From positions 806,001 to 870,000 of the forward strand of contig JAVDOI010000003.1 of NCBI GenBank assembly GCA_032191485.1: 64,000 nucleotides of DNA, written 5' to 3'. Within the stretch, counting starts at the first letter, position 1; each line of letters begins with the position of its first letter. The position numbers and the translations under genes were made by a program. A model generated the notes under the pieces. That model had not been told where the DNA came from and did no database searches. It saw nothing but the letters and a program-made list of their open reading frames with translations. This DNA is from Leptoclinus maculatus. Lineage: Eukaryota; Chordata; Actinopteri; Perciformes; Stichaeidae. Positions 20,453 to 31,418 of the stretch are shown piece by piece.

Positions 20453-22282
20453 CCTTTCCCTGACACGTCAGAAACATAGAGCGTTATAGATTGAAGTTTA
20501 GTGCCACAGAGCAAGCGTCGGTATTTGTAGAGTTGGGAGAGAGAAAGTGTTGGCAGGGCAAACCTGCACTAACACAATGCAGTCACCACTGTGTGCATTA
20601 TGTCTATTGAAGCTTCTCTTGAGCCCTCCTCCTGCAGTATTTCTCTGCCAACCGGCCCTCAGTGTAATTGGAACAAATGGTTTATTAATACGTTTTGATA
20701 CCAATCAGGTCAAACGACCTTGGCAGCGTGGAGAAGGAGAGGCCGCACCGGAGCGTACATTAAGGGGATGGCAGCAGGCATTACTCTCAGCCACTGTATG
20801 CTGATCCCAGACCTGCAGCTCAGTTAATAATGTGGCGGCGACACACTTTCCATCACTCCTAATAGAGATATTGTCATAGTCCTGCCACTGCCAGGGCCTG
20901 CAGAGCCAATGGAAAATAGATGGCGCCTGCAATCTTCATCTCTCCTTCCTCTCGTCTGTGTGGGGACTTCTCTTCCACAAATGTCTGTCCACTCACTCTG
21001 GAGTCACATTCATTTCATAACAATGAATAAAATTATCATTAGGGTGATGCAATGCACAATTTAATAAACTGCACTTGTGTCAGATGCTTCAGAGTGTGCT
21101 TTAGCTTGTGAAGAGTTTGGGCCTAAGAACGCTTTGTCGCTCGGTCTCCCAGTTTGTCCCTACTGGATTCCACCATTATATTTTAGTCAAAAGATACAAC
21201 ATTTTTCTGTGCATGATCCTCCTCTTTTGTCCAGAATCAAATATCTTGGATGGATTTCCACGACATTTTGTAAAAACATCGATGATTCCCAGTGGAAGAG
21301 AAATAGTTTTGTGCTAAACCAACAGTAAGTAAGTTGTAAGGGCAGCTGCAGTATGTACTACAAGTTAAAAGATAAAGTATGTGATTTGGAACGCAGCTTT
21401 TATCTTTTGGAGAAAGGTTTAGCTTTCATTTTGTAAAGTTTTGGACATTTAAAATTGGCTGCAGTGTTCCAAAGTCTCAGTTTGATCTGTGTGTTGCTGC
21501 ACTTCTTGCATCCACAGTTCATCGTATAAAACAGTGAGGTACGTTCATTTTTTTAATTTCTTGTATACTAAAGCATTATGAATAAGTTTCTCATATGCCT
21601 CTGCTGCCTCAGCTCATGCACACTGCAGCAGAGAAAGGATTGGTTTTCAGCATGTGTATCCATTGGTTCTATTTATCCTGAAGGCAGCAGAGTTCAATAT
21701 TTGTTAGAGGAACATTAGCCCTCTTTGCCTTTCTCACAGAGCCAGAGTCAGTTGTCTTTAATAGTAGCTTTATTCTCCCTAAATAATCATTTGGCTTTTA
21801 TTGCTGCAAATCAGGCTGAGAGCTCAGGGAGCCTTGCAACTCAATCACTTCATTGTTCCCATGCACGTCCTTAAACACCGCTGGTATCTGCACTGGCTTT
21901 TGTTCTGTTTTACTATGCAGGCTGTTCTCTGCTGCTTCTACTCTTTATCTTATACACCACTCTGATGGGACATGCAAAGGCTGGTCGAATCCAAATTAAA
22001 CTATGAAGTTCTTTTTTTAACAGTTTATTTAAATTCCTAGAACTAAAGGCGTTTACCTTCTAGTTTGCTTTTTAAAATTGGTCATCAATATTCTTTTAAT
22101 TCCGTATGTGCTCGGCTTTTATTGCTGTAGAGTTTTACTGCGCCTCACAGAGATTAAACCCCTTTTTGCTTAAAATATAAACTGGACCATGACCCAGTCC
22201 CTGGGTGGCTCTCTTTTCTCTGTACAGCAAAGATCCAGATTTATTTTAGTTACATAACCAGACCTCTGCTGCATTTTGCTGA
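20453..22282. other. Gene-free stretch
   Basis: No gene is supported. Short overlapping open frames near 20500-20930 and 21077-21328 show no domain and conflict between strands. Parts such as 21720-21900 look like unique host DNA and may be intronic or intergenic. Confidence 0.5.
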
Positions 22283-22412
22283 CAACTAGGAACTTTGCCT
22301 AAACCTAACTATAATAAACTAATTTTTGACGTTGAGTGTTGCTGACTTTCGTGGGAAAACGCACGAAAATTGAAAAGTAACTTCGTAAGATTTCATATGA
22401 ACTGTTGTTAGG
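22283..22412 (+). repeat. Dispersed repeat, TTCGTAGGAAAAC family
   Basis: GTTGCTGACTTTCGTGGGAA and GATTTCATATGAACTGTTGTTAG match the copy at 20338; AACCTAACTATAATAAACT precedes them as in other copies. Confidence 0.5.
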
Positions 22413-22489
22413 CTAATCATGTTTTCAAAGTCATGCTATGAATGGTATTATGAAGTACTCATATCGCTACTCTGTATCGCAGTGGTGGG

Positions 22490-23117
22490 CCGTCAGGGCC
22501 AGCAAGGCCTTCTCTGCTGGCCTAGACAGAATCACAAAGTTATAGCTATTTTATAATTTTTCATGAATACACTACATGTATTATCATTTTTTTCCCATTA
22601 TCTTATTATCTCATTGCACAGCTACCGTCTTCCTCAGTTGCTCTGCTTCCAGTGCAGCTTGTTTTAAGTAGAGCTTTTATCCAATCAGATTTCACCTCTG
22701 TGTCTCTAGGTAGAAGAGAGGCCCGAGGCCTGCAGACTCACAAGTGAATCCCTTTGCAGTTTAAGTGAATGGGGACGATATTGTTGATTGTCATAGTGTT
22801 CAACCAATCAGATCTTTAGTTTGACATGTTGGGCGTATTCTTTGACGTGCCAGAGCCTGCTAGCTGGCCTAGCCATACGTGATTGGTCAGTGGGCTAGCG
22901 TGACATGTTGGGCGGTGACAATCCCAATATCTGCTGCCTCTGTCAAGCCCTCAAACGCATTCAAGAAATACAACTGGGGAGGCTCGACTGTCTTCACTGG
23001 CGTCCATGAATCGAGAAGGACTTCTTACTGGAACTAAAACGCACGGATGTACTGAACAACCGTGAGATTAAACTCTTTATTAACAAGGAAAGGAGGATGG
23101 ACTTTGTCTCTAAATAG
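22490..23117 (+). mobile_element. hAT family A copy, right end missing
   Basis: It starts CAGTGGTGGGCCGTCAGGG like the copy at 30320 and shares TCCAATCAGATTTCACCTCTG and GACATGTTGGGCGTATTC blocks. It then keeps more of the transposase 3' end than any other copy and stops being recognisable after 23117. The right terminal repeat and the expected duplication of CTGTATCG are absent. Confidence 0.75.
22914..23117 (+). pseudogene. hAT transposase C-terminal (dimerisation domain) fragment
   Basis: The start of the hATC domain (PISAASV) is followed by a deletion of about 15 bases relative to the 30-kb copy, then after a frame change the codons read IEKDFLLELKRTDVLNNRE and KERRMDFVSK, ending in TAG at 23115-23117. 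An internal TGA lies before IEKDF. This is the terminal part of the hAT dimerisation domain. It is non-functional and belongs to the element that carries it. Confidence 0.65.
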
Positions 23118-23841
23118 TGAACATATTCCTCAGTATGGTGTAAAATGCTCATAAGGCTTCTTGGTCCAGTATGTGTATGTGTTTTGATTACATGCATCTG
23201 CAGTGTTTTCAACATCTGCTTCCCTTGCTGCATGCAATTAGTGTCCCATCTGTAACCAAATCCACAGCAGAAGTTCTGTCACATTGACCGGCTAACGCCA
23301 GTTATCTATAATGAACTGCATTATACAAACAAACAGAACAAGAACAGAGGATATTAAACCACTGCACATGTTCTTCACAAACAGAGGCCTGTTTGTCATG
23401 CTGTTCTTCCTCAACCCATCTTACGTTTGCTGTCGTGTAAAGTGAGCCTGTCTTTTGTTGATCACTTGGTATTCCTCTTTGTCTGAGACCCCTTGACATC
23501 TACTGACTCCGGCTACAACTGATTTCTTTATTAAGACTCAGTTACGCTTTATTCAATGGATGGAGGGGTTTGCTGCGGTGGTCAGAGGAGTCAGAGAGAG
23601 GCCAGTCCTTAACCTCTGAGGTTAGAGGTCCTTAACATCAACAGATCTCTAGTGGGAGACAAAGTAGTTCCACGTAAAGTTGTTGAAAGGCTTTTACTAA
23701 TACCAATAATACTGCAGATAGTGAGGAGTTAAACAGGCTTTTATTTGAAACACACTCAGTATATATTTGATCATATTTTAGGAAGAAGACCCCCACTTTT
23801 ACAATCTGCTAAATTCATTAGTACAGCAACAGAATCATGTC
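23118..23841. other. Gene-free stretch
   Basis: No element end, gene or RNA gene is apparent. A short imperfect direct repeat of CAGAGGAGTCAGAGAGAGG-like and TTAACCTCTGAGGTTAGAGG sequence lies near 23583-23632. Confidence 0.45.
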
Positions 23842-24409
23842 ATCACTGTCACGGGGTGTGGTGGAGGACTCAAATGCAGCCAAGATCAGAAGTAGAGTGA
23901 AGCAGGTGTTTAATGAATTATTAAATCAGAACAGGAAACTTACAGGAACACAACGGGTAATCTACGGACGAGACAAGAGACGAGGGGGGAAATCCAGCAG
24001 GACTGGGAAACCGGGAACAGGACGAGCCAAACAGGTGGGTAGAAATGGCAATGATCTGGCCAGGAGTGACTGAGAGGCAGGAGTTTAAATAGTGGCTTGA
24101 ACAGGTGAGGGGAGTTGTGCTGATGAGGAGGGAGTGGCTGACAGGTAGAGTGAGGAGGGTGTGGAGCTACACAAAGACAGAGGCCAAATCCCAATGTCCC
24201 CCCTTACGGACTCACGGACTTTGAGGCGCGCTCCCGTGAAGTCCGTGAGGGTTTAGGGCTGTCCCGCTGTCAAATCGTCAAGTGTTTGAGGGCTCTCTCG
24301 CAGACATTTTGAGCCCTTTATGAACCCTGTCCGGCCAAGTCAGCATGGTATGCTGACTTGGCCTGAGGGAATTACCCACAAATCATTGCAATGTGACGTT
24401 AAGTACCGG

Positions 24410-25835
24410 ATGTCCAGGCGTAGCGGTAAAAAAACAACAACAACAGAAGTCATGGACGGAACTACCGCAACTACAAAAAAGAAGAAGTTTGATACATGTA
24501 AGTATGAAGTCAAAGCTCACTGGTGATTCATTGCCAGATCTGTGAGTTGTAATTTGTTCCATATGGCTCAATGATGATTTGTAAGTGCGCTGATCAAACA
24601 TTACTATTTTGTTTACAAACAGGGAGCGAACAGCAAACCCTTCAATTCATCCAGCTAAGGATGGAGAACGAGCCTAGTTTTACTGGGCACAGAAATGCTT
24701 CTGCTCAAGGTTTTGAGTAAGTATTCAGCTAACAAACTTGTAGTAGTAGCTCTAGTAGTAGCAGCAGCAGTCATTAATTTATGTCCTCATTGACAGTTCT
24801 CCACAAGAATGCACAAAAGAATAACAAGACATTAAATAAAGAGGAAAGCAAATAGCTGAGGCACAAGCTTATACTCTGTTTACATATATTATAAGAGGCA
24901 ATCGTTTCAAAACAGAATCACAAATAGAGTTCCAAATGTTTCATGCTAAATAATAATCACATCTCAGTTTCATATGTGTTTACCACCTTAATTTTTTATT
25001 TCTTTCATACTGCCCCTTGTCACAGCGTTCCACTAGTTAACCCCTTTGATAGGGGCATATAATGCTGACAGTCTACTATTGCTGTGGTACATGTTCTTCT
25101 CTGACATCAAATTGCATTTAATCCTAACACATAATGGATCCCCAACTTTGCTTCTCTCATCAGTTTGGTCATAAGAGAGATGGGATTGGAGAATGATCTC
25201 ACAACCATTCAAGCCACTAAGAAGTGGGAAAATTTAAAGAAGAAGTACAGGGTGAACCAAATGTATACCTGGTGAATGGGCTACTGGATCACATAGGCTA
25301 TTTCTGTATATGGGTTTACTCTACACTCGGTGAATCTTCCTGAATGATCTGGCTCCAGTCTCAATAAGTAAGGCGTAAGTAAGTAAAAAGATGTACTGTG
25401 TTAATCTAACATTGTGTTTCGTACACTCAGGATCTGATAGTACCGAAAACCGGATCAGGGACAGAGGGTGGAGAAATGACCGCTGGGAAGTGGCCTTTCT
25501 TTGAGGCAATGAACAAGGCTATGGGGCAGAGAGACGCCATCCAGCCTCTAAACATCATTGCCACAGCAGAAGACTCAGATGTTGCAGAGGAGCCCGATGA
25601 GGAGCCCAGTACCTCTGCTCCAGGGCCATCCATCCCAAAACTGTCTGGGGGTTCCAAAAGGCCAAAACCCAGAAAAAGACGAAATGAGGTTTTGGAGTAC
25701 CTTCAGGACTACACAGAACAGCAGGAGAAGAGGCAGAGGGAGCTGGACGAAAGGGAGGAAGAGAGAGAGAGAAAAAAAAACGAGCAGCTGGACACCCTCA
25801 TTGGCATCTTTGGGAAGTTGGTTGAGAAGCAGTAG
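24410..25835 (+). CDS. Harbinger Myb/SANT-like DNA-binding protein, four exons
   Basis: I infer four exons: 24410-24497 (or from ATG 24452), 24623-24716, 25164-25251 and 25431-25835. All introns are GT-AG (donors GTAAGT, GTAAGT, GTGAAC; acceptors ACAAACAG, TCATCAG, ACACTCAG) and the phases join without a stop to give about 224 residues (210 from the second ATG). The N-terminus is basic (KKKK). A trihelix/Myb-like domain starts with a Trp formed across the first splice (WSEQQTLQFIQLR) and continues to KKWENLKKKYR across exons 2-3. Exon 4 has an acidic patch, then a basic patch (KRPKPRKRR) and a long charged helix rich in Glu, Arg and Gln, likely a coiled coil. In this superfamily the partner brings the transposase to the nucleus and the terminal repeats. 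The frame looks intact. Confidence 0.8.
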
Positions 25836-25889
25836 CCCGTTACTTTTTTTGGCTGTAACAGTTTAATTTGGGAATTGGTTCCATTTCAT

Positions 25890-26300
25890 GCGTTTGAAAA
25901 TATGTACAGCTGTAAAGTATATATTTGTTTATTTTTTTTAAGATGTATGACATTAAACCTGAGTTGCATTTCATTTGTTGCAGTGATTTTTTTATTAAGA
26001 TTTCCCACATGATTATCTAAAGAGTTTGCTTTAAGGGAGATTTTTGGGTGCCAAACAAATGTGTGTTGAATTGTCATTCTTGACAATAAAAATATCCATC
26101 ACAAACAAGAAACAAAGTAGGCAGTAATGTAGGTATTTGTAGCTTTATGACCGCAAAAGTAAATCATTTTTTACAATTTCAACAGAAATATTTTAAGGGT
26201 AAAACAGGATTATGGTAGCTGTTAATTTGAACTGAAAACCCAATATCATTTTACACAAAATATTCTTTTTTCCACAACATTTTATCTGCCAGCATAGTCA
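25890..26300. other. Intergenic part of the Harbinger element
   Basis: AT-rich sequence separates the two convergent genes. AATAAA occurs at 26085-26090 on the + strand, suitable for the Myb-like transcript. On the - strand, ATTTTGTGTAAAATG-type sequence follows the transposase stop. Confidence 0.4.
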
Positions 26301-26308
26301 TGATCCCT

Positions 26309-27619
26309 TCATGGGGCTTGAAGGTGCTGGGGTGCTGATGTGTGGGCACATAGCCTGTCCCTCATGTGGGCCCCACTCTTCTCCTGGATGTCATCAGGTG
26401 GAGCATTGGGACCAGGTTCCTCAGGCTGGAGCTCTGGCTCTTCCATGACATCCCCATGTCCGAGGCACACATTGTGGAGGAACGCACAGGCCAGGGCAAC
26501 TTCAGAACAGAACTTGGGCCTAACCTCCAGCGCCTTGAATAAGATGGCCCGCCACCGTGCCTTCATGACCCCAAATGTCCTCTCAATTATTGAACGGGCT
26601 CTGGCATGCTTTTTATTAAAGCGCTCCTGCATTCTTCCTTGTAATGGGTGCCTGAAAGGGGTCATAATAGCAATAGGGAGCTCAAGACAAGGGTAGCCTC
26701 AATCTCCCAAGAGAAAATAACCAGGTGGGGGGTACAGTGCTTTGAAATAAACGGGGCTGTTTCTCAAAAACCGAGTGTCATGTACTGAACCTCCATAACC
26801 AACAAAAATGTCCAGAAATCTCCCAGAGGAGTCACAGATGCCTTGCAGTTGAATGGAGTGAAACTGCTTGTAATTGTAATAATCACACTGGTTATGTTTT
26901 GGTGGTTTAATTCTGATGTGACAGCCATCTATGGCCCCCACAGCCTTATTGAAGGCATCATGCTGTGCCAGCTGTCCAAATCCTCGGCCAACATCCTCCA
27001 AGGTGTTAGGACAGGGGAAGAAGATGACTTTAGATTTGCAGTGACGTATCTCTTTAGCAATCCTGTGCACAACCCTACCAATTGTGGACTTTGGCACATC
27101 AAAAGCCTGTGCAGTTACCCGGTAAGATACCCCATGGGCCAGCCAAAACACAAAAATAAGGACCTCTAAATGATGTCCCCAGCCATGATCCCTCTCCTGG
27201 TGCAACATGGTTAGAAGGCCGTTGAAGGCCTCTCTGGACACCCTGAAGTCAATCCTCATGTCTCGTTCCACATTCATGTAGGTCCTGAGGACTGGCACAA
27301 GGCTGTTCAGCCTGGCATAGTGAGTGTACTGGAATGCCTGAATTTACACAGAAACACTACATTAATATGGATTTTAAATGGGACATAAAACATGAAATTA
27401 AGGCAATGCAAGCATATATAAAGTTTATTCATCAATGTCTTAACATTCTAGTTTTTCAGACAGAAACAAGTCAATAGATTATTTGTAAATTACCTCTCGT
27501 CCACTCTGTAAGGCAAGAGCCTGCAAGACATTAAAATCGGGCAGTCGACGCCTCCTCGGCTGCAAAGAAAGGAATAAATTTAAAATCAGAATTCCCAAAC
27601 TCACAATGGTACACAACAT
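26309..27619 (-). pseudogene. Harbinger DDE transposase, one nonsense codon
   Basis: The likely exons on the - strand are 27619-27605 (ATG plus four codons, less certain), 27559-27494 (PRRRRLPDFNVLQ..., donor GTAATT) and 27337-26309. The last exon contains an HTH-like region (PKSTIGRVVHRIAKEI) and the three catalytic acids: Asp in GAIDG (26927-26929), Asp in SVHDTRF (26777-26779) and Glu in SIIERTFG (26582-26584). The only lesion is TGA at 26699-26701, between GD and GYPCLELP, where Gly (GGA) is normal for the family; one G-to-T change explains it. Reading resumes in the same frame to the end. Readthrough apart, the product would stop before the catalytic Glu. The mini first exon and the start remain tentative. 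Confidence 0.85.
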
Positions 27620-27827
27620 GTTTTGCGAGGCTGTCAAGGTGACGTCAGATGACACAAAGTGCTGTCCCATTCCTATTTATACCATTTCGAGCCCTTGCAG
27701 CCTCTCACACTCAACCACTTACCAGCTGACGTCAATTAAGTCCTTGAGGGTTCAGGGCTTAGGGTTTAGGGGGGACATTGGGATTTGGCCACACACACAG
27801 AAGGCAAAGCCTAATCGTGACAATCAC

Positions 27828-30311
27828 GCATCATTGCTGTTCTGAGGTTCTCATGTGCCAATCAGTTTCAAATACATCCACAGTACTTTTTTAATCCAAT
27901 TTAATATGCATTTCCTAAGCATGAACAGAGCCACGTCATATACCGCTCTGCTGCTAAGTTTATCTTTTTTGTCATGAACGCTGTCTTTATTCACTAATTA
28001 CTTTTAATCATATCTACTTTACATCCTTTTTGTCCATCACTCTCAGACTTGATGCTTCCTGCAGTTTCTCATTAAAAGCATTAAAAGATATGTAACTCCA
28101 TTTCCACATAATGTCTGACCTCTGCTGGAAGTATTGACCCTCATTGACAGTATCTTCACTCCATACAAAAGAACAGCAAAGTAGACAGATTGAAATTTCT
28201 TTGAGACAAATAGGACCTGTTTAGGTGCATTTTATATGGGCTGTTCATGAAAAGACTACTTTATAATTTCATTAAACTTAACAAGTAACCATGTTCCCCT
28301 GTTTGTCTTGATGCATTCAGCTTCATTTTTACAGCACCTAATTCCAGCAGTGCTAAAAGAGAGACATGTCACCATCACCACTCTGCTGTTTGGAGTTGCT
28401 CTTTTAAAAAAACAAAGTTGTTTCTACCAGTACCAATCTCTTTAAATAAAACTCTATACTTCCTAAAGAGGTATTAAAAAGGTTTCCATTGACCCCTGTT
28501 CTATTGTATGCTAGTGAAGCAATTGATTGGCTAGAACGTGTGTGGCCGTTGGGAGCGGACTGAATGCTTTGCCACTGGAAGTGCTGCTTGCAGAACCGCT
28601 TTGAAGACTTTGGTTGTAACGTTAGCATATCCAGCATCCAGCAGCAAACTGAACTGCATTCATGAGACGCGGCCTGTAAAGACCTGCTGCGGACGACATG
28701 CTGGACTCAGTCCGCAGAGCCCTGAAGCTCCGCCCTCGCCGCTGCACAGAGCGCTGTTCGCATGCTTATTCAAAGTTTATTAATACTGAACGGGTAACGT
28801 GTCCAAATTGCACCAACTTTGACACAGCACGTCCCCAGGTGTGAATTAGATTGAAAAGACGGTTCTTCGGATATGCGAAGCCCACACACACAGACAGACA
28901 GGGATTCCTCGCTTTATCGTAAGATGTCATCATATTTTAGTAAGAAGTCTCCTGATCTGTGCCTGTTTTAACTGGCTGTTGATAGAAATGAAACATTGCC
29001 TACATGTATTGATTCATTTAGTATGATGTTGTACATTTCCACAGCAGTAATTCTATCAGTACAACAGTTATGTCGTACTCACCACTCTGCTATTGTTGCT
29101 GTTTCAGTTGACTAATGAGATTGAATCGTGTCAACTGTTAAACTGCTGTAACTAAAATCCTAAACTGATATTTCCCTCAAAAAAGCCTGCCAGGGCTTGT
29201 AAGGATCCCTCCCTTTGTCAATAGGCTTTTAATGTGAAACATCTACACACATGTTTATTTTCATTGGCAGTAGCTTCAAAGCGAACAAAAAGCAACAACA
29301 AAACAGTCTTGTTCCTGTTAAAAGGAACAACTGGTGAGCCTGACATGACTGATGTTGTTCTGATGGAATATAAGTCCATATATCTCTTGAAACACTGCCT
29401 CTTTTTTAGTTTGAAGGGAAACAAAGTGCTCTATGTTTTGCGCCTGGGTTGGTCCATTGAACTTTAAATAGCAAAATTGTTTCTTGTAAAACAACAGTCA
29501 AAAGCTTGCAAACTCATTTGTGTCTTTATTCTGTGCACCCTTAATGGTGAGCCCATGTGTAGTATTATAATCGCATACTGTATTCACCAAAGCTCCTTAT
29601 AAAGAGCATATTTATGCAGCGCCTCACTTTCCTCCCCACACGGGAAGAAAGGCACAGTGTGGATGGCTGGTGAGTAACGGCAGCCTCGGGGTAATTTTAT
29701 TCACACTTTGCATTAGAGGCACCTCCAGTGTTTTACTAATTTCACTCTTGAGTGAACTGCTTATAGTAACCCATTTGTTTCTGGGCAGCACCCCATGATG
29801 CAGCTTTTTACTGGAACAAATACTGGGAACTGTATTGAAATGAGCAACTCAATTTACAGTGTTACTTGAACTAAACCTGCAGGCCAATGAGTTTTGATTT
29901 TCCAGTGCAACTCAGCTAAAAGGGTACCTTTTAAGAATTGCCTACACACTGAAGCCCAGTGTCTGTTTGTTTGTCTGAATCCATTCATTATAAGGACAGT
30001 GGGCGGGGCTTTTCCTTTTCCTGTGACAGTGGTGGACGCTGAGAGGACGCTGTGGCTGGTCACTGTCCAAGGTTAGCAGAGATGCACGTAGCTCCATCTC
30101 TACAGCGGGCACTGAAGCACTAACGAATCTTAATTCAATGTAAAAGGTTAGCAAAGTGCTGCGGAAAATGTCGTCCTACAAAAATTATGTAAAATGTCCT
30201 GGTTAAGGTGAACTCAGTCACCAGGTAAATATGTTGGCATTTTACGTTTCTGCAAATCCTGAAGAAGTTGAATGTGGAACTTTTGCATTCGGTCAGAACA
30301 CGTTGCATAGT
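27828..30311. other. Gene-free stretch with one weak exon candidate
   Basis: No repeat family or gene is clear. A GC-richer patch at about 28540-28790 holds an ATG at 28699 followed by codons MLDSVRRALKLRPRRC and a donor-like CGGGTAACG near 28793; it is not supported by any motif. The remaining open frames are short and overlap on both strands. Confidence 0.4.
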
Positions 30312-30319
30312 ATATTGAG

Positions 30320-31410
30320 CAGTGGTGGGCCGTCAGGGCCAGCAAAGCCTTCTCTGCTGGCCTAGACAGAATCCCAAAGTTATAGCTATTTTATAATTTA
30401 ATTATTTTTCATAAATACACTACATGTATTCTAAATATTTTCCCCATTAGCTTATTATCTCATTGCATAGCTACTGTCTTCCTCAGTTGCTCTGCTTCCA
30501 GCGCAGCTTGTTTTAAGTAGAGCTTTTATCCAATCAGATTTCAGATTTCCCTATGCTGTCTCTAAGTAAAATGATCTGCCCGGAGGCCTTCAGAATTACA
30601 AGTGAATCCCTTTATAGTTTAAGTGAATGGGGACAATATTGTTGATTGTCATAGTCTACAACCAATCAGATTATTAGTTTGACATGTTGGGCGTATTCTT
30701 TGACATGCCAGAGCTTCTAGCTGGCCTACAAGTACGTCAACATTAACGTGCGGCTTGATTGGTCAGTGGGCTAGCGTGAGTGTTGTGAAACTAGCTAGCA
30801 GAACTTTGTAGTAGTAAGAGTTAAAGGTTAAATATATGTAAGAAGTTTTTACGTGACATTACATTTTTAGCATTTTTGGCATGTTTGGCGGTGACAATCC
30901 CAATATCTACTGCCTCTGTTGAGCGGACATTTTCAGCCCTCAAACGCATTAAAACGTATTCAAGAAATACAACTGGGGAGGATGGACTTTGTCTTTAAAT
31001 GAACAGCAGCTTTGGTAAGTGAACTGCTTTTGTGTTTTTACGTCTGCAGTAACGTTACTACTGTGTCAATTTTTTTATCGTGTCGTTTTTATGATATGGT
31101 TAATATTGTTCCCTCTGATGTGAATAATATTTGAATGGCTCGTGCTCTTTAGTGTGCGGTGGAATACTGTTTTAGCGCCGCAGAGTTGCTGGATTGATTT
31201 GTTGCTTTGTTGCCATATAAATATATGTGACTGGTTCTTGTGAGTTTGTTCTTGTCATTGTGTTAATTACATTGATTTTGACTATATGCATTGTCCTTTA
31301 ATGACGAAGCATCCCGTCATGCTGGCGTCATAATGAGGTTATTAGGAGGTGGTTCAACTGTAGTAAGACAGCGCTGAAGGCCCAGGTATGAAATACACGG
31401 CCCGCCACTG
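30320..31410 (+). mobile_element. hAT family A element, perfect 8-bp duplication
   Basis: Starts CAGTGGTGGGCCGTCAGGG and ends ACACGGCCCGCCACTG. ATATTGAG flanks it at 30312-30319 and 31411-31418. The interior has lost most of the transposase and keeps only the hATC core at 30891-30998. It is 1091 bp long and cannot move without a transposase from elsewhere. Confidence 0.9.
30891..30998 (+). pseudogene. hAT transposase hATC-core fragment
   Basis: The codons read VTIPISTASVERTFSALKRI followed by KTYSRNTTGED. This is the signature of the hAT C-terminal dimerisation domain. It then reads GLCL and a stop because the next segment, still present in the 22.9-kb copy, is deleted here. It is a fragment inside a deleted hAT copy. 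Confidence 0.8.
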
Positions 31411-31418
31411 ATATTGAG

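Larger units (their letters stand above)
24182..27790. mobile_element. PIF/Harbinger DNA transposon, both genes present
   Basis: The ends GGCCAAATCCCAATGTCCCC (24182) and its inverted copy GGGGACATTGGGATTTGGCC (to 27790) form terminal repeats of about 23 bp. Inside are a Myb-like gene on the + strand and a DDE transposase on the - strand, in convergent arrangement with about 470 bp between them, the usual layout of this superfamily. The flanks do not give a clean 3-bp duplication (AGA left, ACA right). The element is inserted in a solo LTR. Only one disabling lesion was found, a TGA in the transposase. Confidence 0.9.
23847..27822 (-). mobile_element. Solo LTR, family 1, split by a Harbinger element
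   Basis: The LTR pieces are 23847-24181 and 27791-27822, together 367 bp, matching the 18655 copy. The 5-bp duplication ATCAC is perfect (23842-23846 and 27823-27827), so the LTR was a clean solo insertion before the Harbinger element entered close to its U3 end. The 78-codon open frame at its left (23837-24073) is LTR sequence read in reverse and not a gene. Confidence 0.85.

Noticed and set aside
23837..24073. 78-codon basic open frame
   Set aside because: It is the reverse of the family 1 LTR, and homologous LTR copies do not keep the frame.
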